From an uncultured Bacteroides sp. (GTDB lineage Bacteria; Bacteroidota; Bacteroidia; Bacteroidales; Bacteroidaceae), in the NCBI RefSeq assembly GCF_910586915.1, contig NZ_CAJULN010000050.1, positions 1 through 17,900 on the forward strand: a stretch of 17,900 nucleotides of DNA, given 5' to 3'. The notes below the pieces were generated by a model, which saw nothing but the letters and a program-made list of their open reading frames with translations, did no database searches and was not told where the DNA came from. Shown piece after piece: positions 8,028 through 16,143 of this stretch (positions are counted from its first letter, which is position 1; each line of letters begins with the position of its first letter). The translations under genes and the position numbers were made by a program.

Positions 8028-8971
8028 TGGCGAAAATCGTAAAAGGAAGCGACTTCAAGGGTGTGGTGGATTACATCATCGACAAGAAGAAGGATACGCA
8101 GATAGTAGCAAGCGAAGGCTTGTTTATGGAAAATCTGGAAACTATCGCCATGAGTTTCAATGCCCAGTCACGGATGAACGATAAGGTGACAAAACCTGTC
8201 GGACATATCGCGTTGAGTTTTTCCAAAGAGGATGAGTTACGGCTGACGAACCGTATCATGGCAGGCATCGCGCTTGAATATATGGAACGGATGGGAATCA
8301 AGAATACGCAGTTCTTCATCGCCCAGCATTTCGACAAGGAGCATCCGCACGTGCATATTGCTTTCAACCGCATAGACAACAACGGCAATACCATATCGGA
8401 CAGGCACGAGCGTCTGCGCAGTACCCGCATCTGCAAGGAATTGACCTTGAAATACGGCTTGCATATGGCTGGCGGAAAGGACAATGTCAAACGCAACCGC
8501 CTGAAAGAGCCAGACAGGACGAAATATGCGCTTTACGACATCATCAAAATGGAAGTCGGCAGATGCGGCAACTGGAACGTGCTTATCGCCAACCTGAAAC
8601 GGCAGGGAGTGGAAGTACATTTCAAGCATAAGGGGCAGACCAGCGAGGTGCAGGGTGTTGTATTCTCCATGAATGGCTACCATTTCAACGGCTCCAAAGT
8701 GGACAGGCGTTTCAGTTATTCCAAGATTGACGCGGCTTTGCAGCACAACAGATGCAGGGAACGTATGGGAATAACAGCCGGAATATATGAAACGGCTACA
8801 CCAAGCGCACCGTCCGGCACGGCACAAAGCGAGTTGTTCAACGGCTCTTGGGGATTGCTAAAAAGCAGTGGCTCATCTTATAACGCTGCTGATGCGGAAG
8901 CCAATCAGGAAATGGTGGATATACTTCGCAGAAGGAAGAAAGTTAAGCGCAAGAGAGGTGTTGGGTTCTAA
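8024..8971 (+). CDS. MOBP-type relaxase/mobilization nuclease
   Basis: This 315-residue relaxase would nick oriT, bind the 5' end covalently and lead the strand into a recipient through a helper's secretion channel. The probable catalytic tyrosine is Tyr17 (FKGVVDYIID). The metal-binding motif is complete: HFDKEHPHVHIAFNRI, with His102, His107, His109 and His111. Residues 230-315 are less conserved and end in a basic stretch (RRRKKVKRKR). No helicase or primase domain is fused. A second ATG directly follows the first, so the start may be at 8027. It ends 21 bp from the convergent AraC fragment, with no clear terminator between them. This is the last backbone gene before the cargo. Confidence 0.92.
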   Translation: MMAKIVKGSDFKGVVDYIIDKKKDTQIVASEGLFMENLETIAMSFNAQSRMNDKVTKPVGHIALSFSKEDELRLTNRIMAGIALEYMERMGIKNTQFFIAQHFDKEHPHVHIAFNRIDNNGNTISDRHERLRSTRICKELTLKYGLHMAGGKDNVKRNRLKEPDRTKYALYDIIKMEVGRCGNWNVLIANLKRQGVEVHFKHKGQTSEVQGVVFSMNGYHFNGSKVDRRFSYSKIDAALQHNRCRERMGITAGIYETATPSAPSGTAQSELFNGSWGLLKSSGSSYNAADAEANQEMVDILRRRKKVKRKRGVGF

Positions 8972-8992
8972 TATTCTGTACTAATCCAATTC

Positions 8993-9679
8993 TCACGACA
9001 CTTGCGCTCTATATTCATTCGGAGTGTAACCTACCTCTTTCTTGAACAGTCGGGTAAAATGTTGCGGGTACTGAAAACCGAGATTATAGGCGATTTCATT
9101 AACGGTGTCGTCTGTAGATGCAAGTTCCGTCTTGGCTATTTCAATAGACTTGTCATGAATGAAATGCAGGGCGGTTGAACCTGTTTCTTTTTTCAATAAA
9201 TCACTGAAATAGTTGGGCGAGAGGCAGAGCTTGTCTGCACAATACTGTACAGTGGGCAAGCCTATCCGTTTAGCAGCCCCATCATGGAAGTATTCGTCAA
9301 GCAACCGCTCAAATCTTGCGAGGATGTCTCGGTTTTGGTTGTCGCGTGTGATGAACTGGCGGTCATAGAAACGTGTGCAGTAATCAAGGAACGTCTTGAT
9401 GCTGTCTGTGATGAGGTTCTTGCTGTGACGGTGTATCGGATGGTTCAATTCATATTGAATCTTGTGGAAGCAATCCATGATGATTTGCCGTTCTTCCACA
9501 CTAAGGTGCAATGCCTCGTTTGTCTCGTAGGAAAAGAACGAATATTCACGCATTATCCGCCCGAGAGGTGTATTCCGCAGCAGGTCGGGATGGAACATAA
9601 GCAGGTAGCCATCTGGTTGGAACTGCATGCCGTCATCTTCCGCACCGAACACCTGTCCGGGCGCGATAAATATCAGTGT
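8993..9679 (-). pseudogene. AraC-family regulator fragment, 5' end deleted
   Basis: The minus-strand frame encodes about 229 residues of an AraC-family regulator. The double HTH DNA-binding domain is intact (LCLSPNYFSDLLKKETG... and VNEIAYNLGFQYPQHFTRLFKKEVGYTPNEYR). Family members of this type are about 300 residues, with the line TL.F.APGQVFG near residue 75. Here the homologous part begins exactly there (TLIFIAPGQVFGAED), two codons after an in-frame TAA. About 75 N-terminal residues are missing. The opposite side of the break is a truncated aldo/keto reductase gene. The GTG at 9652 could start a shorter peptide, but the sensing domain would be incomplete. I treat it as a pseudogene. Confidence 0.8.
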
Positions 9680-9864
9680 GCATAATTATTCCTAAGTCTG
9701 TGAAACCGGAACGCATGAAGCAGAATCTCGACATATTAGACTTCACCCTGTCGGCCGACGACATGGCACGGATAAAGACGCTGGATACCGACAAGCCTTT
9801 CTTACTCGGCTCGCACGAAGATCCAGAAATCGTAAAATGGTTCATGCAGTACAAAAACGCCTGA
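9680..9864 (+). pseudogene. Aldo/keto reductase fragment, C-terminal 60 residues only
   Basis: The plus-strand frame reads IIPKSVKPERMKQNLDILDF..., then LSADDMARIKTLD and DPEIVKWF. This is the conserved C-terminal end of NADPH-dependent aldo/keto reductases, where IPKS and the following Arg/Asn bind the cofactor phosphate. Whole enzymes of this kind have about 270-330 residues. The catalytic Tyr, Lys, His and Asp are all missing. The fragment starts within a few bases of where the divergent AraC fragment ends, so one deletion removed both 5' ends and the shared promoter. It is not expected to be functional. Confidence 0.85.
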
Positions 9865-9911
9865 ACATCAACAACCATATTTCGATAGCCGCTATCGACT
9901 ATATTAAGAAG

Positions 9912-10811
9912 TTATTCGTATATGCCTTTATTGTAATCCGTCATGTACTGAGTAAATGTTTTGCCTGTTTGCTGTTTGAAGAAGCGCATGAGATGGCTCG
10001 GATCAGAGAAATTGAAATCATCCGCCATTTCACTGACAGTGCGGTTGGAGAATAGCAATTCGTTCTTCAGTTCCTCAAGCAGACGTTGTTTTATCAAATG
10101 GGTAGCTGATACTCCGAATTGGGCTTTTACTGAGTTATTGAGTGTGATGCGACTGACATGAAGCATGTCTGCATATTCCTGCACCCGCTGGTGGGTGCGG
10201 ATATTCTGTTCCAACAAGTCCTTGAACCGAAAAGCGAAATTGTTTTTAGCAATTTCAGCGGGCAAGCAATAGGCGGCAGCGTATGTACGATTGATAATCA
10301 GCAAAAGATAATATAGTAAGGAAACAATGATATTGTACGTATCGGACACTGGATTCATCAGCTCATACTTAATCTTTCCGAGCAGCCGCATATATTCCTT
10401 CATTTCGTCATGTGTGGCATTGATGTAAGGCGGCGTATCTGTCTGGTAACAATACAAAAGGCGAAAAACGAAGAACTTGTCGGCGATAAAAGTACGCATG
10501 AAATCTTCGCGGAATATAAGGAACGTGTAATCCAACGCCGTCTCATCTACATGCCACTCTTGTTGCTGATGGGGTGAAAGCAGGAGAACCATGCCGTCGC
10601 GCAGTTCAATCTTGCGGAAGTTCAGTAGCAAATATCCGTTTGCCTTACGGAAAAAGTAGAAGCTGAAGAAGTCTGTCTTAAACCGCTTGTTTTCTGTCAG
10701 CACAAGTCCGATGTCCTTGTTTATGGCAGTATTGATGTAAAAATCCACGCCGCAGCGTGTCTTGTTGAACGGTACGCTGACCAGTCGATCAGGGTTGATT
10801 ATCTCGTCCAT
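9912..10811 (-). CDS. AraC-family transcriptional regulator
   Basis: An intact 299-residue AraC-type regulator. The N-terminal 160 residues form a cupin-like sensing domain (FSFYFFRKANGYLLLNF, and LLLSPHQQQEWH, typical of the ligand-binding barrel). Residues 150-180 are hydrophobic helices. The C-terminal 100 residues hold two HTH motifs (VQEYADMLHVSRITLNNSVKAQFG and VSEMADDFNFSDPSHLMRFFKQQTGKTFTQY). It is divergent from the MBL/radical SAM operon with 130 bp between the start codons, the usual layout for a local regulator. It probably senses a small molecule and controls that operon; the inducer is unknown. Start is the ATG at 10811, just downstream of a TATCTTTG box. Confidence 0.92.
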   Translation of the reverse strand: MDEIINPDRLVSVPFNKTRCGVDFYINTAINKDIGLVLTENKRFKTDFFSFYFFRKANGYLLLNFRKIELRDGMVLLLSPHQQQEWHVDETALDYTFLIFREDFMRTFIADKFFVFRLLYCYQTDTPPYINATHDEMKEYMRLLGKIKYELMNPVSDTYNIIVSLLYYLLLIINRTYAAAYCLPAEIAKNNFAFRFKDLLEQNIRTHQRVQEYADMLHVSRITLNNSVKAQFGVSATHLIKQRLLEELKNELLFSNRTVSEMADDFNFSDPSHLMRFFKQQTGKTFTQYMTDYNKGIYE

Positions 10812-10827
10812 ATCCTTGTCGTTTTTG

Positions 10828-10835
10828 CAAAGATA
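10828..10835 (-). promoter_or_regulatory. Candidate -7 box of the AraC-family gene
   Basis: On the minus strand the sequence reads TATCTTTG, matching the Bacteroides TAnnTTTG box 17 bp before the ATG at 10811. A TTTTG lies upstream but only 14 bp away instead of about 19-21, so the -33 part is not convincing. Confidence 0.4.
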
Positions 10836-10903
10836 ATAATTTCATTTATCAAAATGGCATAATTACCGTTTTTTCAGGCATAGATGTTTCGCCGGATTCT
10901 TCC

Positions 10904-10911
10904 GAACTTTG
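10904..10911 (+). promoter_or_regulatory. Candidate -7 box of the MBL/radical SAM operon
   Basis: GAACTTTG resembles TAnnTTTG with one mismatch and lies 31 bp before the start codon at 10942. No good -33 element is visible. A weak promoter of this kind would fit dependence on the divergent AraC regulator. Confidence 0.3.
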
Positions 10912-10941
10912 CACCCGTAATCAATAACAAGACATATAGTC

Positions 10942-11718
10942 ATGAAAAAGACATCCACAGTACAATTGGTGCGCAATGCCACCTTGAAAATCAGGTATGC
11001 GGGACACACCATGCTAATTGACCCCGTTTTAGCCGACAAAGGCACTTTGATATCGGCCCTCGGTGTGAATAAAACACCGAGGGTACACCTCACCATTCCT
11101 ATTCAGGATATTATCGGAGGCGTGGACATGGTGCTCCTGACCCACAATCACATCGACCATTACGAGCCGAGTGTCCCCACACATTTGCCCAAAGAAATTC
11201 CTTTCTACGTTCAGCCCCAGGACGCGGACGCCATCAGAAACGACGGATTTACAAATGTGATACCCATCGAAGAAATAAAAACAATAGACGGCATATCCAT
11301 TTACCGCACGACCGGACATCATGGTTTCGGGCAGATCGGGCAGATGATGGGACCTGTATCAGGTTATGTGCTAAAAGCCGAGGGCTTCCCGACCGTTTAT
11401 ATAATGGGTGACTGCCGATGGGAAGCATGTATCCGAGACACCGTGGAACGGTTCAATCCTGACTATATCGTGGTAAACTCCGGAGGTGCAATCTTTCCCG
11501 AATTTTCCAAAACGGACGGTCCTATCATCCCCGACGAGAACGAAGTGATGCAGATACTTGACGAATTGCCTTCGCATATCAAGCTGATAGCCGTACACAT
11601 GGATGCCATCGACCATTGCCAGACCACCCGTGCAATTCTGCGCAATGAGGCAACGCATCACGAAGCCGACATGAGCCGGCTGATTATCCCGGAGGACGGA
11701 GAAACAGTTGTGTTATGA
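10942..11718 (+). CDS. MBL-fold metal-dependent hydrolase (UlaG-like)
   Basis: A 258-residue cytoplasmic metallo-beta-lactamase-fold protein with no signal peptide. The start (VRNATLKIRYAGHTMLIDPVLADKG) is typical of the UlaG-like branch. Metal ligands are visible: His68, His70, Asp72 and His73 in LLTHNHIDHYE, a His126-His127 pair (TTGHHGFG), Asp157 in YIMGDCRW and His219 in AVHMDAIDH. UlaG itself is a lactonase, but this branch includes many unassigned hydrolases, so the substrate is open. It is the first gene of a three-gene operon; its stop overlaps the next start by 4 bp (ATGA at 11715). The tight coupling suggests it works with the two radical SAM enzymes, for example hydrolysing their substrate or product. 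That link is inference. Confidence 0.9.
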   Translation: MKKTSTVQLVRNATLKIRYAGHTMLIDPVLADKGTLISALGVNKTPRVHLTIPIQDIIGGVDMVLLTHNHIDHYEPSVPTHLPKEIPFYVQPQDADAIRNDGFTNVIPIEEIKTIDGISIYRTTGHHGFGQIGQMMGPVSGYVLKAEGFPTVYIMGDCRWEACIRDTVERFNPDYIVVNSGGAIFPEFSKTDGPIIPDENEVMQILDELPSHIKLIAVHMDAIDHCQTTRAILRNEATHHEADMSRLIIPEDGETVVL

Positions 11719-12383
11719 GTGTCTGCATTAAATCCCTGATAAAAAACATGAACATAGTGGTAGGGTGCACTATAGGATGCCCTTACTGCTATGCCCGTAA
11801 CAACTGCCGCCGTTTCCACATTACCGACGACTTTTCCGTGCCTGAATACATGGAACGAAAACTGCGCATCATCGATACGTCCCGTCCTCATGTGTGGCTC
11901 ATGACAGGAATGAGCGATTTCTCCGATTGGAAGCCTGAATGGAACGCAGAAATTTTCGAGCGGATCAGCAGCAATCCCCAGCACGCCTATATCTTTCTGA
12001 CGAAGCGCCCTGACAAAATCAGTTTCTCCTCTGACGACGAGAACGTATGGATGGGCGTGACCGTCACGCGCAGTTCCGAGAAAAGGAGGATTGATGATTT
12101 GAAAAAGAATATCAAAGCACGACACTACCATGTCACGTTTGAACCTCTCTTCGATGATATCGGCGAGATTGATTTCGAGGGAATTGACTGGATTGTCATA
12201 GGCACAGAGACCGGAAACCGAAAAGGAAAGTCATATTCGCGCCCCGAATGGGTGCTTAGCATTGCAGAACAGGCAAAGGCTCATGGCATACCGGTGTTCA
12301 TGAAAGAGGATTTGCTGCCGATTATGGGCGACGAAAGAATGATTCAGGAATTGCCGGAACAATTTACCAGACGAATACAATGA
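11715..12383 (+). CDS. Radical SAM enzyme, 'mobile pair' protein A type
   Basis: A compact 222-residue radical SAM enzyme. The iron-sulfur motif CxxxCxxC is Cys18, Cys22 and Cys25 (GCTIGCPYCYA). Residues 90-165 (YIFLTKRPDKI, VWMGVTVTRSSEKRRIDDL, VTFEPLFDDIGEIDFEGIDWIVIGTETG) resemble the DUF5131/phage Gp37-Gp68 group. From memory, such a protein next to a second radical SAM gene is annotated as radical SAM mobile pair protein A, a family of unknown function in mobile regions. No extra cluster-binding SPASM domain is visible; only a few other cysteines occur (Cys4, Cys31). Its start and stop overlap the flanking genes by 4 bp each. The reaction is unknown. Confidence 0.88.
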   Translation: MSVCIKSLIKNMNIVVGCTIGCPYCYARNNCRRFHITDDFSVPEYMERKLRIIDTSRPHVWLMTGMSDFSDWKPEWNAEIFERISSNPQHAYIFLTKRPDKISFSSDDENVWMGVTVTRSSEKRRIDDLKKNIKARHYHVTFEPLFDDIGEIDFEGIDWIVIGTETGNRKGKSYSRPEWVLSIAEQAKAHGIPVFMKEDLLPIMGDERMIQELPEQFTRRIQ

Positions 12384-13255
12384 ATATGGATACAATAAAG
12401 GAAATAGATGTAAAGAGTGTAATGACCAAATCCTCTCTGCCGGTGGGAGGATATTCGGTCAACCCTTATGTAGGGTGTCCCCACGCCTGCAGGTATTGCT
12501 ACGCATCGTTCATGAAACGGTTCACCGGGCACACCGAGCCGTGGGGTACGTTTTTAGATGTAAAAAACTGGAAGCCGATAACGAATCCTCATAAATACGA
12601 CGGTGAACGTGTTGTAATAGGGTCTGTGACGGACGGTTACAATCCGTATGAAGAAGAATTCCACCGTACCCGAAGGCTGCTCGAAGAGCTGCGAGGAAGC
12701 GATGCCGAGATTATGATATGCACAAAGTCCGATCTTGTCCTTCGCGATCTCGACCTGTTGAAGAGTTTTCCCAAAGTGACTGTGTCATGGTCTGTCAATA
12801 CGCTCGACGAGCAGTTCTGCGCAGATATGGACAACGCCGTAAGCATTGAACGCCGTCTGAAAGCGATGCGTCAGACATACGAGGCAGGTATCCGCACCGT
12901 ATGCTTCGTCTCGCCCATATTCCCCAGAATAACAGACGTGAAGGCAATAATAGAGGAGGTAAAAGATTATGCTGATTTAATCTGGCTTGAAAACCTGAAT
13001 TTACGCGGGCAGTTCAAAGGCGGGATAATGACGTATATCCGTGAGAAGTATCCTGACCTCATACCGCTTTACGAGGAAATTTACAATAAAAAAAGGCTTG
13101 AATACTGGCAGGCATTGGAGCAGGACATTTCAAATTACGCCAAGGAGCAGGGCTTCCCGTATCGTATAAACGATCTGCCATACGGACGCTCGGAAAAAGG
13201 CAAACCTGTCATCGTAAACTACTTCTACCACGAAAAAATACGATTGACAAAATGA
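12380..13255 (+). CDS. Radical SAM enzyme, 'mobile pair' protein B type (SPL-like)
   Basis: A 291-residue radical SAM enzyme. The cluster motif is Cys33, Cys37 and Cys40 (YVGCPHACRYCYASFMKRF). The early pattern (VGGYSVNPYVGC) and later IGSVTDGYNPYEEEFHRTRRLLEEL and ICTKSDLVLRDLDLL resemble spore photoproduct lyase-like radical SAM proteins. It forms a pair with the preceding gene, overlapping it by 4 bp, and corresponds to what is annotated as radical SAM mobile pair protein B. Its TGA stop at 13253-13255 is immediately followed, with no spacer, by in-frame codons of a truncated rteA. The C-terminus might therefore be set by that junction, although the length looks normal. Substrate and product are unknown. 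Confidence 0.88.
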   Translation: MNMDTIKEIDVKSVMTKSSLPVGGYSVNPYVGCPHACRYCYASFMKRFTGHTEPWGTFLDVKNWKPITNPHKYDGERVVIGSVTDGYNPYEEEFHRTRRLLEELRGSDAEIMICTKSDLVLRDLDLLKSFPKVTVSWSVNTLDEQFCADMDNAVSIERRLKAMRQTYEAGIRTVCFVSPIFPRITDVKAIIEEVKDYADLIWLENLNLRGQFKGGIMTYIREKYPDLIPLYEEIYNKKRLEYWQALEQDISNYAKEQGFPYRINDLPYGRSEKGKPVIVNYFYHEKIRLTK

Positions 13256-14560
13256 GGCTATGCCGGACTGATGCAGAAAAGTTGTAGCGCGGATAAAAGC
13301 ACCATGTATGTGGATAATATCCGGCAATCTTCCGAGCGTATGCGGGAGATGCTCAACACGCTGCTGGATTTCTTCCGTCTGGACAACGGCAAGGAGCAAC
13401 CCAACCTTTCCCCTTGCAGGATTTCCGCAATCACGCATATTCTTGAAACGGAGTTCATGCCCATTGCCATGAACAAGGGTCTGACTTTGATAGTGGAGAG
13501 CCACACCGATGCGGTGGTTTTGACCGACAAGGAACGTATCCTGCAAATCGGCAACAACTTGTTGTCAAACGCCATCAAGTTCACGGATAACGGTAGTGTA
13601 TCATTGGCAGCGGATTATGATAACGGTTTGCTGAAACTTATCGTTGAAGATACCGGTACGGGCATGACCGAAGATGAGCAACAACGAGTATTCGGTGCAT
13701 TTGAACGTCTTTCAAATGCCGCCGCAAAAGACGGCTTCGGATTAGGATTGTCCATCGTGCAGCGTATTGTGGCGATGCTCGGTGGAACTATACGCTTGGA
13801 AAGCGAGAAAGGCAAAGGGAGCCGCTTCACGGTGGAAATTCCCATGCAGACAGCCGAGGAACTGCCGGAACAGACAATTCAAGCGCAAATGCGCCATAAT
13901 CATATCTGCCATGATGTGATTGCCATCGACAATGACGAGGTACTTCTCCTTATGTTGAAAGAAATGTATGCCCATGAAGGGATGCACTGCGATACCTGTA
14001 CCAATGTTTCGGTACTGATGGAGCTGATACGAAAAAAGGAATACAGCCTGCTTCTGACGGATCTGAATATGCCTGAGATAAGCGGTTTTGAACTGCTGGA
14101 ACTGTTGCGCTCATCCAATGTAGGCAACTCGAAGAGTATTCCCATAGTCGTGACAACCGCTTCGGGCAGTTGCAGCAAGGAGGAACTTATAGGGCGTGGA
14201 TTTGCCGGATGCCTGTTCAAGCCGTTCTCCATATCCGAACTGATGGAGATTACGGATAAATGCGCATTAAGCAGCATATTGGATGAAAAGCCGGATTTTT
14301 CCACTCTGCTATCTTATGGCAATGAATCCGTCATGCTGGACAAACTGATAGCGGAAACCGAAAAGGAAATGCAGGCGGTCAAGGATGCAGAACAGCGTAA
14401 AGACCTCCAAGAACTGGACACACTTACACACCATCTGCGAAGTTCATGGCAGATTCTCCGTGCCGACCAGCCATTGAGGGAACTTTACGCCCAACTTCAT
14501 GGAAGTGCCACTCCAGATGACGAAGCGATATGCAAAGCGGTGACCGGCTGTGCTGGATAA
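13256..14560 (+). pseudogene. rteA: RteA-type hybrid sensor kinase, 5' half missing
   Basis: Homology starts at the codon after the radical SAM stop: GYAGLMQKSCSADKS, which is normally the helix just behind the phosphoacceptor H-box. The periplasmic sensor, membrane segments and the H-box histidine are all missing. What remains (numbered from the ATG at 13271) is the ATPase domain with N-box 95-105 (NNLLSNAIKFT), DTGTGM 127-132 and GFGLGLSIV 155-163, a receiver domain with Asp264 (LLTDLNMPE) and Lys317, and an HPt-like domain with HH at 387-388. RteA is the CTnDOT kinase that activates RteB. Without the H-box, autophosphorylation is not expected. The end also looks shifted (see findings). It lies 49 bp before the likely rteB start. 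Confidence 0.85.
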
Positions 14561-14609
14561 AGGTGCTGAAATTATCCGGCAGGCAAAAGAAGAAAGGAAA
14601 AATACGAAA

Positions 14610-15932
14610 ATGGATAAAACAAGAATCATCGTGGTGGAGGACAATATCGTGTATTGCGAGTTTGTCTGCAACCTGCTGGCACGGGAAGGATTCCGTACCG
14701 TGCAGGCTTACCACCTCTCGACCGCGAAGAAACTTCTGCAACAAGCCTCAGACGGGGACATCGTGGTTTCTGACCTACGACTACCCGACGGTGACGGCAT
14801 CGACCTATTACGATGGATGCGCAAGGAAGGCATGACACAACCGTTAATCATCATGACCAACTATGCCGAAGTGCATACGGCAGTCGAAAGTATGAAACTC
14901 GGCTCGCTGGACTATATCCCCAAGCAGCTTGTGGAGGATAAACTTATGCCTCTGCTTCATACCATCCTGAAAGAACGGAGTATCGGACGAAATCGTATGC
15001 CCGTTTTTGCCCGTGACAGTTCCGCCTTTCAGAAAATCATGCAACAGATAAGATTAGTTGCCCCTACTGATATGAGCGTGCTGATATTCGGAGAGAACGG
15101 CACGGGCAAGGAGCATATCGCCCACCATCTGCATGATAAGAGCAAAAGGGCAGGGAAACCGTTTGTGCCTGTGGACTGCGGTTCACTCTCCAAAGACCTT
15201 GCGCCCTCGGCATTCTTCGGACATGTCAAAGGCGCGTTTACGGGTGCGGACAGCACAAAGAAAGGATACTTCAATGAGGCAGAGGGTGGCACATTGTTCT
15301 TGGATGAGGTAGGCAATCTCGCATTGGAAACCCAGCAGATGTTACTCCGTGCCATACAGGAACGGAGATACCGCCCTATAGGTGACAAGACGGACAAGAG
15401 CTTCAATGTCCGCATCATCGCCGCCACCAACGAGGATCTGGAGAAAGCGGTCATTGAAAAACGTTTCCGACAGGATTTGCTGTACCGTTTGCACGACTTC
15501 GAGATAACTGTTCCGCCCTTGCGTGACTGTCAGGAGGACATCATGCCGTTGGCGGAGTTCTTCCGTGAGATTGCCAACAATGAATTGGAATGTAGCGTGA
15601 CTGGGTTCGATGCGGAAGCCCGTAAGACATTGCTGACCCATCCGTGGCCGGGTAATGTCCGTGAGCTTCGGCAGAAGATAATGGGCGCGGTGTTGCAGGC
15701 ACAGACGGGAGTTGTCATGAAAGAGCATCTGGAACTTGCCGTAACGAAACCGACCTCACCTGTCAGCTTCGCCTTGCGAAACGATGCGGAGGACAAGGAA
15801 CGCATCTTACGCGCGTTGAAGCAGGCAAACGGAAACCGCAAGGTTGCCGCCGAATTGCTCGGAATCGGACGTACAACGCTGTATAGCAAGTTGGAAGAGT
15901 ATGGATTAAAGTATAAATTTCAGCAATCATAG
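14610..15932 (+). CDS. rteB: RteB-type sigma-54 (NtrC-family) response regulator
   Basis: An intact 440-residue NtrC-type activator. The receiver domain spans 1-120, with acidic Glu10/Asp11, phosphoacceptor Asp55 (VVSDLRLPDGDG) and Lys105. The AAA+ domain spans about 132-360: Walker A GENGTGKE (161-168), GAFTGA loop (208-213, contacts sigma-54) and Walker B LFLDEV (229-234). The Fis-type HTH is at about 397-432 (NRKVAAELLGIGRTTLYSKLEEYG). In CTnDOT, RteB activates rteC and so excision and transfer, and it is the factor that triggers NBU excision in trans. No rteC follows here. I chose the ATG at 14610 because the receiver domain begins there; the frame is open upstream to 14550. Its partner kinase is truncated. 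Confidence 0.92.
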   Translation: MDKTRIIVVEDNIVYCEFVCNLLAREGFRTVQAYHLSTAKKLLQQASDGDIVVSDLRLPDGDGIDLLRWMRKEGMTQPLIIMTNYAEVHTAVESMKLGSLDYIPKQLVEDKLMPLLHTILKERSIGRNRMPVFARDSSAFQKIMQQIRLVAPTDMSVLIFGENGTGKEHIAHHLHDKSKRAGKPFVPVDCGSLSKDLAPSAFFGHVKGAFTGADSTKKGYFNEAEGGTLFLDEVGNLALETQQMLLRAIQERRYRPIGDKTDKSFNVRIIAATNEDLEKAVIEKRFRQDLLYRLHDFEITVPPLRDCQEDIMPLAEFFREIANNELECSVTGFDAEARKTLLTHPWPGNVRELRQKIMGAVLQAQTGVVMKEHLELAVTKPTSPVSFALRNDAEDKERILRALKQANGNRKVAAELLGIGRTTLYSKLEEYGLKYKFQQS

Positions 15933-15994
15933 CCCGCAACTTGCCGAAAATAGAAGTAACGGTTAAACCGGATTATTCAGCGAAGATAAAAAAC

Positions 15995-16023
15995 GTCCTG
16001 TGATAAAAATCATGGGACATTTT
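15995..16023 (+). terminator. Hairpin after rteB, probable terminator
   Basis: GTCCTGTGAT (15995-16004) pairs along its length with ATCATGGGAC (16009-16018), including two G-T wobbles, around an AAAA loop. ATTTT follows. It lies 62 bp past the rteB stop. The U-tract is short, so the call is moderate. Confidence 0.5.
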
Positions 16024-16054
16024 GATGTGTATCCGATTTTTATTGCTACTTTTG
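16021..16054 (+). promoter_or_regulatory. Bacteroides-type promoter with no gene downstream
   Basis: TTTG (16021-16024) and TACTTTTG (16047-16054) match the -33 and -7 elements, with 22 bp between them, slightly longer than usual. Transcription would run right into the leader repeat copy B, where I see no convincing gene. It may be the orphaned promoter of a lost gene, or may make a non-coding leader RNA. Confidence 0.45.
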
Positions 16055-16143
16055 TACCAAGACGAGAGACATTGACAGCAACTCACAGCAGAACGTAGAA
16101 ATAGACAGGGTTGCCAAATCATTACCTCATTTTTACCTTATCC

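Noticed and set aside
13271..14560. A complete soluble histidine kinase starting at 13271
   Set aside because: The H-box histidine is absent, and kinase-homologous codons continue upstream to the radical SAM stop codon, so this is a truncated gene.
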